A DNA stretch of 64,000 nucleotides from Blautia sp. Marseille-P3087 (GTDB taxonomy: Bacteria; Bacillota; Clostridia; Lachnospirales; Lachnospiraceae). A model generated the notes under the pieces. That model made no database searches and was not told where the DNA came from. It worked only from the letters and a program-made list of their open reading frames with translations. Positions 1 through 7,282 of the stretch are shown here, piece after piece. How positions within the stretch are numbered: position 1 is the first letter of the stretch; every line of letters begins with the position of its first letter. The DNA is taken from the NCBI RefSeq assembly GCF_900120195.1, contig NZ_LT635539.1, positions 1,101,257 through 1,165,256 on the forward strand, written 5' to 3'. Both the position numbers and the translations under genes were made by a program.

Positions 1-97
1 GCTGCTTCAAAATATATAGTATCATAACAAATATCATTAGTAAAATTAATATATCTTATATTTTTTATTACTCAATCTTATCAATCAGGAGGTTCCT

Positions 98-967
98 ATG
101 GACATCAATCTTGAACTCTACAAAGTTTTTTATTATGTTGCCACTTCTTTAAGTTTTTCGGAGGCATCCCGTCAACTTTTTATTTCTCAGTCTGCCGTGA
201 GCCAGTCGATCAAAACACTTGAAAAAAAACTGAATCACACACTTTTTATCCGAAGCACAAAAAAAGTCCTCCTCACACCGGAAGGAGAACTTCTTCTGCA
301 GCATGTCAAACCGGCTTTGCAGATGCTCGTCGAGGGAGAATCCCTGCTTTCCGGTGACAATATGCTGAAGGGACAGCTCCGTATCGGTGCCAGTGACACG
401 ATCTGCCGTTATTATCTGATCAGTTACCTTCAGCAGTTTCATCAGGCATTCCCTGATGTCCGAATCAAAGTTACCAACAGCACTTCGATCGGCTGTGTGG
501 AACTTCTGGAAAAAGGCCAGGTCGACCTGATCGTCTGCAATTTTCCGAATTCACGTCTCGGCAATCATATACAGATCCGTGTCTTAAAAGAATTTCAGGA
601 TATTTTTGTAGGAAATCCTGAATATTTTCCTTTAAATGACATGCCCCGTGAGATGAATACTCTGCTTGAGTATCCGATCCTGATGCTGTCCGGCAAAAGT
701 ACGACCAGCGAATACCTTCATCAGGCATTTGCCTCTCAGGGGTTAAACCTGCTGCCGGAAGTCGAACTCAACAGCAACGACCTTCTGATGGATCTCGCCC
801 GCATCGGACTCGGCATTGCCTTTATTCCGGATTATATGCTCTCGCCCGATGATTCCCTAAAACCGATTCCGCTTGCCTGTGGACTCTCACCCAGACAGCT
901 TGTGATTGTCCACCATGACAATCAGCCGCTTTCACAGGCAGCAGAAAGATTTCTTGAAATATTGTAA
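98..967 (+). CDS. LysR family transcriptional regulator
   Basis: A 289-residue LysR-type regulator. The N-terminal winged helix-turn-helix (about residues 1-60, with SFSEASRQLFISQSAVSQSI) is followed by a substrate-binding co-inducer domain (about 90-289). The ATG sits 7 nt after a clear AGGAGG-type ribosome site, which fixes the start. It is the only plus-strand gene in the first 3.7 kb and converges on the mrp cluster. LysR regulators often control a divergent neighbour, which here would lie left of the window, so its target and ligand cannot be read. The effector domain resembles the CysL/YeiE group in a general way only; that placement is inference. Confidence 0.9.
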   Translation: MDINLELYKVFYYVATSLSFSEASRQLFISQSAVSQSIKTLEKKLNHTLFIRSTKKVLLTPEGELLLQHVKPALQMLVEGESLLSGDNMLKGQLRIGASDTICRYYLISYLQQFHQAFPDVRIKVTNSTSIGCVELLEKGQVDLIVCNFPNSRLGNHIQIRVLKEFQDIFVGNPEYFPLNDMPREMNTLLEYPILMLSGKSTTSEYLHQAFASQGLNLLPEVELNSNDLLMDLARIGLGIAFIPDYMLSPDDSLKPIPLACGLSPRQLVIVHHDNQPLSQAAERFLEIL

Positions 968-1008
968 ACTTCCGGATGATTGCAGAATAATTTTTTATAA
1001 TGTAAAAG

Positions 1009-1070
1009 GCCCGGCAGCCGACGAAGTTTATCTGAAATTCAGATTTTCTCCGCCTCTGTCGGGCATTTAT
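1009..1070 (-). terminator. Terminator between lysR-type gene and mrp
   Basis: An inverted repeat (GCCCGGCAG at 1009-1017, CTGTCGGGC at 1056-1064, one G-T pair) encloses a second small palindrome, ATCTGAAATTCAGAT. On the minus strand the stem is followed by four T residues, on the plus strand by an AT-rich run, so it may serve both convergent units. Confidence 0.6.
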
Positions 1071-1907
1071 TTACTCTGGCATTACTTCGACTGCCTTCGC
1101 GATATATTCGTTGTTGATCTGATCAAATGCTCCGCTGTCAGCCTTGGAAGCATAATCCATATCAATCGGCATCTTGCCTACAACCGGTACCTTCAGCTCT
1201 GCTGCAATCTCATCGATGTGACTTTCACCAAAGATCTTGATCGATTTACCGCAGTCCGGACATTTTACATAGCTGTAGTTCTCAACAATTCCAAGCACCG
1301 GAATCTTCATCATTTCAGCCATGTTGTATGCTTTCTTTACGATCATCTTTACAAGATCCTGTGGGGAACTTACGATCACGATTCCGTCGATCGGAAGTGA
1401 CTGAAATACTGTAAGCGGTACATCACCTGTTCCCGGAGGCATATCTACAAAGAGATAGTCAATCTTGTCCCATACAACATCGGTCCAGAACTGTTTGACC
1501 ATGTTTGCAAGGACCGGTCCTCTCCAGATGACCGGAGTGTCTTCTGTAGGAAGAAGCAGGTTGATAGACATTACCTTAATACCGTTGGCAGTCTCCATCG
1601 GATAGATACCGTTGTCATCCGCCTGAGCCGCACCTGTAAGACCATACATCTTCGGGATGGACGGCCCGGTGATGTCTGCATCCAGAATACCTACTTTATA
1701 ACCTTTTGCTGCCATTGCGTTTGCAAGGGAACCTGTCACGAAGGATTTACCTACGCCTCCCTTACCGCTGACAACACCGATCACATGTTTTATATCAGAA
1801 AAAATATTTGCCGGTGCAAGAAAATTCTGTGGCTCGCTCTTGCCTTTGCTTGCACATCCTTCGCAGCTTGATTTGCTGCATGAGCTGTTACTGCATTCTT
1901 TTGCCAT
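1071..1907 (-). CDS. Mrp/NBP35-family iron-sulfur carrier ATPase
   Basis: A 278-residue P-loop ATPase of the Mrp/ApbC/Nbp35 family, which binds a bridging [4Fe-4S] cluster and is thought to pass it to apoproteins in the cytosol. The deviant Walker A motif GKGGVGKS is at residues 48-55, and the cluster-binding CPDC pair is at 216/219. The first 20 residues hold four cysteines (5, 10, 15, 18), a feature reminiscent of the N-terminal cluster of eukaryotic Nbp35 and not needed for a basic ApbC protein. The start follows AAGGAG. It is the last gene of the yedF-DUF3343-csoR cluster, which suggests a role in sulfur or metal handling there (inference). Confidence 0.92.
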   Translation of the reverse strand: MAKECSNSSCSKSSCEGCASKGKSEPQNFLAPANIFSDIKHVIGVVSGKGGVGKSFVTGSLANAMAAKGYKVGILDADITGPSIPKMYGLTGAAQADDNGIYPMETANGIKVMSINLLLPTEDTPVIWRGPVLANMVKQFWTDVVWDKIDYLFVDMPPGTGDVPLTVFQSLPIDGIVIVSSPQDLVKMIVKKAYNMAEMMKIPVLGIVENYSYVKCPDCGKSIKIFGESHIDEIAAELKVPVVGKMPIDMDYASKADSGAFDQINNEYIAKAVEVMPE

Positions 1908-1922
1908 TTTATTGTTACTCCT

Positions 1923-2270
1923 TTATTTCATAAATCTGTCGATTGCCCGTTCCAGTTCTTTGATTGCATCTCTGTCACCATGCTCCACTGCATCCACAAT
2001 ACAATGCTCAATATGATCCTGAAGGATGATCTTGCCGGTATTGTTGATTGCTGACTTCACAGCGGAAAGCTGGATCAGCACTTCCGAACAGTCCCTGCCG
2101 TCCTCTACCATCCGCTTAATAGACTCCAGATGTCCGATTGCTCTGGATAATCTGTTCAGAACTGCTTTCGTCTGTTCATGGCTGTGATGATGACCATGTG
2201 GACCGTGAGAATGCTCGATCACTGTCCCGTCCTCACGAACATGTACATGGGTTTCTTTTGTCTCACTCAT
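1923..2270 (-). CDS. CsoR/RcnR-family (DUF156) metal- or persulfide-sensing repressor
   Basis: A 115-residue all-helical repressor of the CsoR/FrmR/RcnR family, which acts as a tetramer and leaves DNA when its ligand binds. The start chosen (MSETKE) has AAAGGAG 7 nt upstream; a start ten residues earlier has none. The N-terminus is histidine-rich (HSHGPHGHHHSHEQ), and the core keeps the Cys...HxxxC sensor set (DGRDCSEV and DHIEHC). That pattern fits Cu(I)-sensing CsoR. No copper exporter is adjacent, however; the neighbours are Mrp and YedF/DUF3343 proteins. A sulfur-species sensor of the CstR kind is therefore an alternative. The ligand is not determined. Confidence 0.85.
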   Translation of the reverse strand: MSETKETHVHVREDGTVIEHSHGPHGHHHSHEQTKAVLNRLSRAIGHLESIKRMVEDGRDCSEVLIQLSAVKSAINNTGKIILQDHIEHCIVDAVEHGDRDAIKELERAIDRFMK

Positions 2271-2340
2271 GTTTTCTCCTTTTGCCTGATTTTCAGGCAT
2301 TCCGGTATTTTATTGCGTAAATATTATTATACCATAAATA

Positions 2341-2568
2341 CTAAATCTCTGTAAAGGAGCATCGTTGTTTTATCTGAGAAGTCACAATATCAAATACAAT
2401 CGTACCGTCCGGCAGAACAGTCTTGTCATAACTCACATCTTTTCCCTGAAATTTGTGTCTGACATACTCTTCCGGATCTGCAATCTCTACCTCTTCGACA
2501 AACACATCTCGCATCTGATTTCTGGGACACTTATTAAAAATCTCCCAGATCACTTCATATTCTTTCAT
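2341..2568 (-). CDS. Small conserved protein of the yedF/DUF3343 cluster
   Basis: About 75 residues beginning MKEYEVIWEIFNKCPRNQMR and ending in a compact strand-rich region; no signal peptide or membrane segment. An earlier start, MSEIRKEW (position 2598), would overlap the DUF3343 stop by 8 nt, so translation may be coupled and the start is uncertain. I know similar short proteins beside DUF3343 and CsoR genes in gut clostridia but no function for them. It carries one cysteine near the N-terminus and one near the C-terminus. Probably co-transcribed with yedF. Function unknown. Confidence 0.7.
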   Translation of the reverse strand: MKEYEVIWEIFNKCPRNQMRDVFVEEVEIADPEEYVRHKFQGKDVSYDKTVLPDGTIVFDIVTSQIKQRCSFTEI

Positions 2569-2590
2569 AGTTTTCCACTCTTTCCGGATT

Positions 2591-2827
2591 TCAGACATCC
2601 AGCATCCACTTTCCTTCGATTTCTTCTGCAAATTCATGTTCCACCAATGCAAGGCAGTCCTTTTCTTCCTGCAAAACCGCCCAGGAAAGACCGCAGCTTG
2701 CCGAGATCTCGCGTGGTACCGGAATCAGTCTTCCGGGAATCTCATGTTCTTTGCAGAAACGCTCCACCGCGATTGCACCACTCGTATTAAAAAAGGTCAG
2801 AAGATATCTCGGTACTTTCTTTATCAT
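2591..2827 (-). CDS. DUF3343 domain protein (putative Se/S carrier-like)
   Basis: A 78-residue protein spanning one DUF3343 domain, a short alpha/beta fold often found next to yedF and selenium-metabolism genes and described as a possible Se/S carrier. Cysteines lie in VERFCKEHEIPGRL and ISASCGLSW; the second, in the Ser-Cys-Gly turn, is the likeliest reactive residue. Its start overlaps the yedF stop by 4 nt (ATGA type), indicating tight coupling. No selD or selA is in the window, so a selenium role is inferred from family and neighbour only. Confidence 0.8.
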   Translation of the reverse strand: MIKKVPRYLLTFFNTSGAIAVERFCKEHEIPGRLIPVPREISASCGLSWAVLQEEKDCLALVEHEFAEEIEGKWMLDV

Positions 2828-3444
2828 GGTTTTACGACTTTGGATGCTTTCGCCATCGTTTCTACGATATCATACATATTGGTCACTTCGCCTACTTTGA
2901 GTTTCTCAGTCAGTCCGTAATAATTAAGACAGGTGCCGCAGGTCTTGATCGTCACGCCCTGTGCCTCCAGACTCTTTAAATCATCGAGCGAATCGGAGTC
3001 TTCTGTCGTAAGCGTCGCACCGCCATTATAAAACAGCATGGTTTTCGGAAGCTCATCAAGCTGTGTCACTGCAAAAAGGAATCCTTTCATCAGGACCTGA
3101 CCGAGTTCATCATTGCCTCTTCCCATAGTCGCGGTATCCACAGCGATCACAAAATCACCCTTTACATCCGGAATGCAATTTATTTCTTCCGTTGTCTCGA
3201 CTGAAGGCTTTCTGTCTTTTACACGAAGGGTCACATGAAATTCTCTGTCACTTGTTTTCTCTGCAAGAACCTCCGCTCCGGCATTTTTACCCATTCTTGT
3301 AAGATTCTGAACTGCAGTTTCATTATCTACAAGAACTGTAATCTCTGCATCTCCCTGCACACTGTCCAGAACCTTTTTTGTCTTTACAACCGGAATCGGG
3401 CACTGCTCGCCCATTGCATTTACTGTATATTTCTGTTCATCCAT
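2824..3444 (-). CDS. yedF: Sulfurtransferase-like protein YedF (TusA domain + DsrE-like domain)
   Basis: A 206-residue two-domain protein. Residues 1-75 form a TusA/SirA-type sulfur carrier with the hallmark GEQCPIPVVKTKK (Cys15). Residues 85-206 form a DsrE-like domain with a conserved TCGTCLNYYGL motif. This architecture is annotated as selenium-metabolism YedF in clostridia and is thought to handle persulfide or selenium in the cytosol. The ATG follows GGAGG with 7-nt spacing. A sigma-A-like promoter lies at 3487-3515, and the MITE at 3521 abuts it. First gene of the yedF-DUF3343-small protein-csoR-mrp set. Confidence 0.9.
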   Translation of the reverse strand: MDEQKYTVNAMGEQCPIPVVKTKKVLDSVQGDAEITVLVDNETAVQNLTRMGKNAGAEVLAEKTSDREFHVTLRVKDRKPSVETTEEINCIPDVKGDFVIAVDTATMGRGNDELGQVLMKGFLFAVTQLDELPKTMLFYNGGATLTTEDSDSLDDLKSLEAQGVTIKTCGTCLNYYGLTEKLKVGEVTNMYDIVETMAKASKVVKP

Positions 3445-3486
3445 TTTATTACCTCCTGATGTCTGCTATTTTCTGAAATTAACCTC

Positions 3487-3515
3487 ATTGTAGCAGACCT
3501 CTCTGACTTTTGCAA
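3487..3515 (-). promoter_or_regulatory. yedF promoter (TTGCAA-17-TACAAT)
   Basis: On the minus strand, TTGCAA (3510-3515) and TACAAT (3487-3492) are separated by exactly 17 bp and lie about 40 bp upstream of yedF. The last three bases of the -35 box belong to the 8-bp duplication beside the MITE, so the element inserted flush against this promoter. Confidence 0.7.
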
Positions 3516-3671
3516 CGCAGGTTACTGTTCACTCCGTTCACAGCAACTTGGTCAAAATCCATTCCAAATCACCTGCGGTGATGGGATTTTGCCCCGTATG
3601 TCTCGGGATTTTGCCATTGTTCATGGCAAAACACCTCGCGGAATACTACCTGTGAACAGTAACCAACGCAG
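3513..3671. mobile_element. MITE-like element, copy 1 (143 bp) with 8-bp target duplication
   Basis: The body is 3521-3663. It starts GTTACTGTTCAC and ends GTGAACAGTAAC, a perfect 12-bp terminal inverted repeat, and it is flanked on both sides by CAACGCAG (3513-3520 and 3664-3671). It contains no open reading frame of note. Two internal hairpins are visible: CAAAATCC/GGATTTTG (3553-3591, with ATCACC/GGTGAT inside) and TTTTGCCAT/ATGGCAAAA (3609-3631). A same-length copy is at 53990-54132, and a 27-bp copy identical to the left end is at 49889-49915. No transposase is in the window. The 8-bp duplication would fit IS66- or IS256-type enzymes; that is a guess. Confidence 0.88.
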
Positions 3672-3701
3672 GCTCCTTTTTAAAAATTTTGTCGAAAAGA
3701 A

Positions 3702-3730
3702 TTGAACTTCTTCGAAGAATAGAGTATCAT
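3702..3730 (+). promoter_or_regulatory. xpt promoter (TTGAAC-17-TATCAT)
   Basis: TTGAAC (3702-3707) and TATCAT (3725-3730) are 17 bp apart, 38 bp beyond the right end of the MITE. The transcript would start near 3737, leaving a leader of only about 40 nt before the xpt ATG. That is too short for a guanine riboswitch, which often precedes xpt in Firmicutes. Confidence 0.65.
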
Positions 3731-3775
3731 TATTATAATTTTATGAAAACGCTTAGAAATCAAAGGAGAGAAATC

Positions 3776-4348
3776 ATGCAGCTTTTAAAGGACCGTATAC
3801 TGAAAGATGGAATCGTAAAACCAGGAAATATTTTGAAGGTAGACAGTTTTTTGAATCATCAGATGGATATTACTCTCATCAACGAGATCGGCAAAGAGTT
3901 TAAAAGACGTTTCGCAGATTGTCCGATTACTAAAATCCTCACTATTGAGGCATCCGGCATCGGTATTGCCTGTATTACCGCACAATATTTTGATGTACCT
4001 GTCATTTTTGCAAAAAAAGCCCAGAGCCTGAATCTTGATGGTGAAATGTACTGTTCCAAAGTGGAATCTTTCACACATAAAAAAGTTTATGACGTTATCC
4101 TTTCCAAGAAGTTCCTCGGACCGGAAGACCATGTACTTTTGATCGATGACTTCCTTGCAAACGGATGTGCATTACTCGGACTCATCGATATTGTTAAAGA
4201 ATCCGGTGCAACTCTTGAAGGTGCCGGCATTGTCATTGAGAAAGGTTTCCAGAACGGCGGGCAGAAAATCCGTGACATGGGTGTACGTCTGGAATCCCTC
4301 GCAATCGTAGATTCCATGACAGATGACTCCTTAACTTTCCGTGACTAA
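3776..4348 (+). CDS. xpt: Xanthine phosphoribosyltransferase
   Basis: A 190-residue type I phosphoribosyltransferase that converts xanthine and PRPP to XMP in purine salvage. The PRPP-binding loop is clear ([17 protein letters not shown], about residues 120-136), as are the N-terminal [12 protein letters not shown] and the IEASGI motif typical of Xpt. The start is set by AAAGGAG 7 nt before the ATG; a longer in-frame reading from 3689 starts with TTG without a ribosome site and crosses the promoter. It is a single-gene unit, ended by the hairpin at 4361. No xanthine permease is adjacent. Confidence 0.95.
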   Translation: MQLLKDRILKDGIVKPGNILKVDSFLNHQMDITLINEIGKEFKRRFADCPITKILTIEASGIGIACITAQYFDVPVIFAKKAQSLNLDGEMYCSKVESFTHKKVYDVILSKKFLGPEDHVLLIDDFLANGCALLGLIDIVKESGATLEGAGIVIEKGFQNGGQKIRDMGVRLESLAIVDSMTDDSLTFRD

Positions 4349-4360
4349 TCTTAACTACGT

Positions 4361-4399
4361 AAAAGGAACCCCTGCTAGCTGACAGAGGTTCCTTTTTTG
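4361..4399. terminator. Bidirectional terminator between xpt and the substrate-binding protein
   Basis: The stem AAAAGGAACC...GGTTCCTTTT, with CTG/CAG extending it, ends in a run of T on the plus strand and is A-rich on the other side. It can therefore stop both xpt and the convergent murT operon. Confidence 0.85.
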
Positions 4400-4420
4400 T
4401 TTGTCTTTTATATAATTCAA

Positions 4421-5920
4421 TTATTTATTCTTTGTGGAACGTTTTAAAGTTATGCGTTCCTTTGGAGTTGGTGTCACCTTTTCCGTCGGTGTTGGAGTTG
4501 CAGTCTCCTCAGATTCTTCGGTAACCTCCGGAGTTATGGTTGCTTCCGGGCTTTCTGTTACCTCTGGCGTAGCAGTAACATCCGGTTCCTCAGTAATCTC
4601 CGGTGTCACAGTCGGCTCTGGTGTCGGTGTAGTTTCCGGTTTTACCTCATCTTCTGTATAATATCCGCTATCAATCAGAATCTCGTAATTATCTATATTG
4701 ATAAGCTGTGGTTCGCACAGATAAGAAGCAATGATCTTTGTACCATTGTCATACTGTTCATAATCATTAACTTCCGGATCGTCTTCTCCATGCAGATATA
4801 CATTTACCATATCTTCTGCCTGATCTGCCAGTACTCTGCGATCCATAAAGACGCTGCATGCAATTTCACTCTCTGCGATGTCCCTTACTGCATCCGCATC
4901 ACATCCGACTCCTGTAATCATCGGCCAGTTTTCTCCCGGTGTCAGTCCGTTATTCTGAAGTGCATTCACCGCTCCTTCTGCCGCACCGTCAAAGCCTGTA
5001 CAGATGATATCCGGTGCCTCTCCGTCCTGATAAGCTTCCTCCAGAATATCTTCTGCACGTGACTGTGCCTTGTCCATGCTCCATCTTAAGATACCGGTCT
5101 CTTCAAATGTAATCTGTCCGGATTTGCATACCAGTGTACCGTCATCCAGATACGGCTGCAGTTTTTCCATCAGTCCATTATAGAAAAACAGTGCCTGTGT
5201 ATCATCCAGAGAGCCCATAAGAAACTCGATTGTCTTTGATTCTTTTGCCTCCTGAAGTTTCTCCAGTTCTTCCTTATCAATGATTTCCTGTCCGATCAGC
5301 TGTCCGATCTGACGTCCGCCAAAAGTCACATAATATTTTACTCCATCCGTATTCATAATCAGATCATCATATGCAATTACTGGAATTTCAGCCTCTTTTG
5401 CAGCTTTAAGTTCCTCACTTAAGCCATATGGATCTACCGGTGCGATCACCATTGCAGATACGCCTTCCTCTGTCATGTCACTGACCTGAGATGCCTGCTC
5501 ATCTGCGTCATCCTGTGCATACATGATTACCGGCGCATAACCATCATCCGTAAACTTCGCCTCGAGTTCTTTGGCATCTCTGGTCCATTCATCTTCATTC
5601 GGAAGCAGAATCGCAATTTTCTCAGCGTCTGATGCGTCTGTTTCTTCCTCCTGTCCTTCCGCCTCTGTCGGCACCGATGTATCTGTGGCAGTCTCCTCTT
5701 TGACTGAAGAATCTTTATCAGAGGAAGTTGCTTTGTCTGAGGAATCTTGATCGGATTTTTTTTCTGTTTCAGTATCAGTCTCTACGTCTTCTCCTGCACC
5801 TTCTTTTTCGGTCTGCGCACTTTCACTGGCTGCCTCTGTTGCCTTGTTTTTGCCACAACCGGTGAACATGGTTCCGGTCAGCAATACTCCGAGTATGATA
5901 CAAACTGCTCTTTTTTTCAT
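4421..5920 (-). CDS. Sugar-type ABC substrate-binding lipoprotein with Pro/Thr/Glu-rich tail
   Basis: 499 residues. A lipoprotein signal ends at MFTGC (Cys22), so the protein should be anchored outside the membrane. An acidic Ser/Glu/Asp linker (about 25-100) leads to a periplasmic-binding-protein type I domain (about 105-415) of the xylose/galactose-binding kind (KIAILLPNEDEW, GVSAMVIAPVDP, PDIICTGFDGAAEGAVNAL). The last 80 residues are repeats of PTVTPE/PEVTE type followed by a basic end. No ABC permease or ATPase is adjacent, so this may be an orphan receptor. It follows the WYL regulator gene by 20 bp and is probably the last gene of the murT operon. Ligand unknown. Confidence 0.85.
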   Translation of the reverse strand: MKKRAVCIILGVLLTGTMFTGCGKNKATEAASESAQTEKEGAGEDVETDTETEKKSDQDSSDKATSSDKDSSVKEETATDTSVPTEAEGQEEETDASDAEKIAILLPNEDEWTRDAKELEAKFTDDGYAPVIMYAQDDADEQASQVSDMTEEGVSAMVIAPVDPYGLSEELKAAKEAEIPVIAYDDLIMNTDGVKYYVTFGGRQIGQLIGQEIIDKEELEKLQEAKESKTIEFLMGSLDDTQALFFYNGLMEKLQPYLDDGTLVCKSGQITFEETGILRWSMDKAQSRAEDILEEAYQDGEAPDIICTGFDGAAEGAVNALQNNGLTPGENWPMITGVGCDADAVRDIAESEIACSVFMDRRVLADQAEDMVNVYLHGEDDPEVNDYEQYDNGTKIIASYLCEPQLINIDNYEILIDSGYYTEDEVKPETTPTPEPTVTPEITEEPDVTATPEVTESPEATITPEVTEESEETATPTPTEKVTPTPKERITLKRSTKNK

Positions 5921-5940
5921 GCTGATTTCCTTTCTGTCCT

Positions 5941-6546
5941 TTATACACCTTTGTACTCTTTTGCAAGAGTCTTGAGATAGTCACGGTATGCTGCTGCCGT
6001 CTTTTTGGGTTTCAGGATATGTACATCTTTCCCCATTGCCGTCAGCCAGCCAAAAAACTGCGGACCGCTGATCTGCGGTGCAGTAATCTGAATTTCATCA
6101 TTTTCTTTTGCTTTGTATTCTGCCACTGTTCCAAAGAATGCCCGCATCTCTTTTTCTTTTGATTTCCGGCACACTAATTTCATTGGCTTCTCTGCTTCCT
6201 GAATTTCAGATTTACAAAAGCTCATAAAACCGGTCTCTGTTTCGCCAGAAGCTTTTGAATGGGCAGCTTTCGTCGTTTTATCTGCTGCCGGCTTTTCCTG
6301 AAGTGGCGGAACATTTCCATTTTTCAGATAATATCCGCCCGGTCTGCCTCTTTTGAACTCTATATCCAGCCCAAACTCTCGCAGGGCCTCCAGATCATCG
6401 TAAATACTTTTTCGTTCTGCTGTAATGTCATACTCTGCAAGTCTGTCAAGAATCTCCTGCATCGTCACGATCTGATCCCGGGATGTGCCTGCCAGAAGAT
6501 GTTCAAGGATCAGTATTTTTGCTTTCTGATTGTGTGATTTTGCCAT
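5941..6546 (-). CDS. Winged-helix regulator with WYL-like C-terminal domain
   Basis: 201 residues. The N-terminal winged helix (about 1-75: AKILILEHLLAGTS, MQEILDRLAEYDITAERKSI, GGYYLKNG) is of the DeoR/YafY type, joined by a Lys/Ala/Glu linker to a C-terminal part (about 115-201) resembling the end of WYL regulators. WYL domains bind small ligands or nucleic acid. The start has AAGGGG upstream; the longer reading from 6648 would overlap gatD. It lies 10 bp after gatD and 20 bp before the lipoprotein gene, so it is probably co-transcribed with cell-wall amidation genes. Target unknown. Confidence 0.78.
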   Translation of the reverse strand: MAKSHNQKAKILILEHLLAGTSRDQIVTMQEILDRLAEYDITAERKSIYDDLEALREFGLDIEFKRGRPGGYYLKNGNVPPLQEKPAADKTTKAAHSKASGETETGFMSFCKSEIQEAEKPMKLVCRKSKEKEMRAFFGTVAEYKAKENDEIQITAPQISGPQFFGWLTAMGKDVHILKPKKTAAAYRDYLKTLAKEYKGV

Positions 6547-6556
6547 TTGTATCCCC

Positions 6557-7282
6557 TTATCTGTTTTGTATAAATCGATGAAAGATATAATCGTTTGCTT
6601 CTTTTTCCTGACGGTCATCAAGCCCTGTAAGTGTCGTCTGATCTCCATATTTGCGCTGAAGGGCTTTCAGGATCAGCCAGTCCGCAAGCTGTGGGTTCTT
6701 CGGCAGTAACGGTCCGTGAAGGTAAGTGCCTATTACATTTTTATAAACAACACCTTCATATCCGGTTCTGCCATCATTTCCCTTTCCATACAGGACTTTG
6801 CCCAGCGGCTTGTTGTCTTTAATGCAGGTCCTTCCGCCGTGATTCTCGAATCCCACTACCGGCATTTCAAAAAGATCGCTCTTCAGGACAATGTTGCTGA
6901 TCAGACGGCCTTCTTCCTGTTCTGTATACATATCTACCAGACTCAGGCCATCGATCATACCCTGATCTGTCTTGTAGTAACTTCCAAGCAGCTGATATCC
7001 ACCGCATATCGCAATAACAACGCCGTTATCCTCCACATATGCCTTAAAATCCTTCTGGATTTCTTTTAATTTCTCACAGACGATCATTTGCTCTCTGTCT
7101 GAACCACCGCCCAGAAGCACGATATCCAGTTTGGAAAAATCAATGGTATCGCCCATCTCAAATGCGATCGTCTCAGCTTCAATGCCGCGCCACTGGCATC
7201 TCTTCATCAGGCACTGGATGTTGCCTCTGTCACCATAAAGATTAAGAAGCTCCGGGTATAAATGTCCTATTGTTAATTTCAT
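6557..7282 (-). CDS. gatD: Lipid II isoglutaminyl synthase, glutaminase subunit GatD
   Basis: A 241-residue class I glutamine amidotransferase of the CobB/CobQ-like group. The nucleophile cysteine lies in VVIAICGGYQLLG (about residue 94) and the catalytic histidine in GTYLHGPLLPKNP (about 190). With MurT it converts the stem-peptide D-glutamate of lipid II to D-isoglutamine at the inner face of the membrane; GatD supplies ammonia from glutamine. The murT stop and gatD start share one base (TGATG), the usual arrangement for this pair. Length and start MKLTIGHLYPELLNLYGDRG match the family. Confidence 0.93.
   Translation of the reverse strand: MKLTIGHLYPELLNLYGDRGNIQCLMKRCQWRGIEAETIAFEMGDTIDFSKLDIVLLGGGSDREQMIVCEKLKEIQKDFKAYVEDNGVVIAICGGYQLLGSYYKTDQGMIDGLSLVDMYTEQEEGRLISNIVLKSDLFEMPVVGFENHGGRTCIKDNKPLGKVLYGKGNDGRTGYEGVVYKNVIGTYLHGPLLPKNPQLADWLILKALQRKYGDQTTLTGLDDRQEKEANDYIFHRFIQNR

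Noticed and set aside
1..97. Promoter for the LysR gene in the AT-rich first 97 bases
   Set aside because: Many weak matches, none with good boxes and spacing; the upstream context is cut by the window edge.
4434..4661. Repetitive 75-residue Ser/Val/Gly plus-strand frame
   Set aside because: The complement of the Pro/Thr/Glu tail of the lipoprotein, not a gene.
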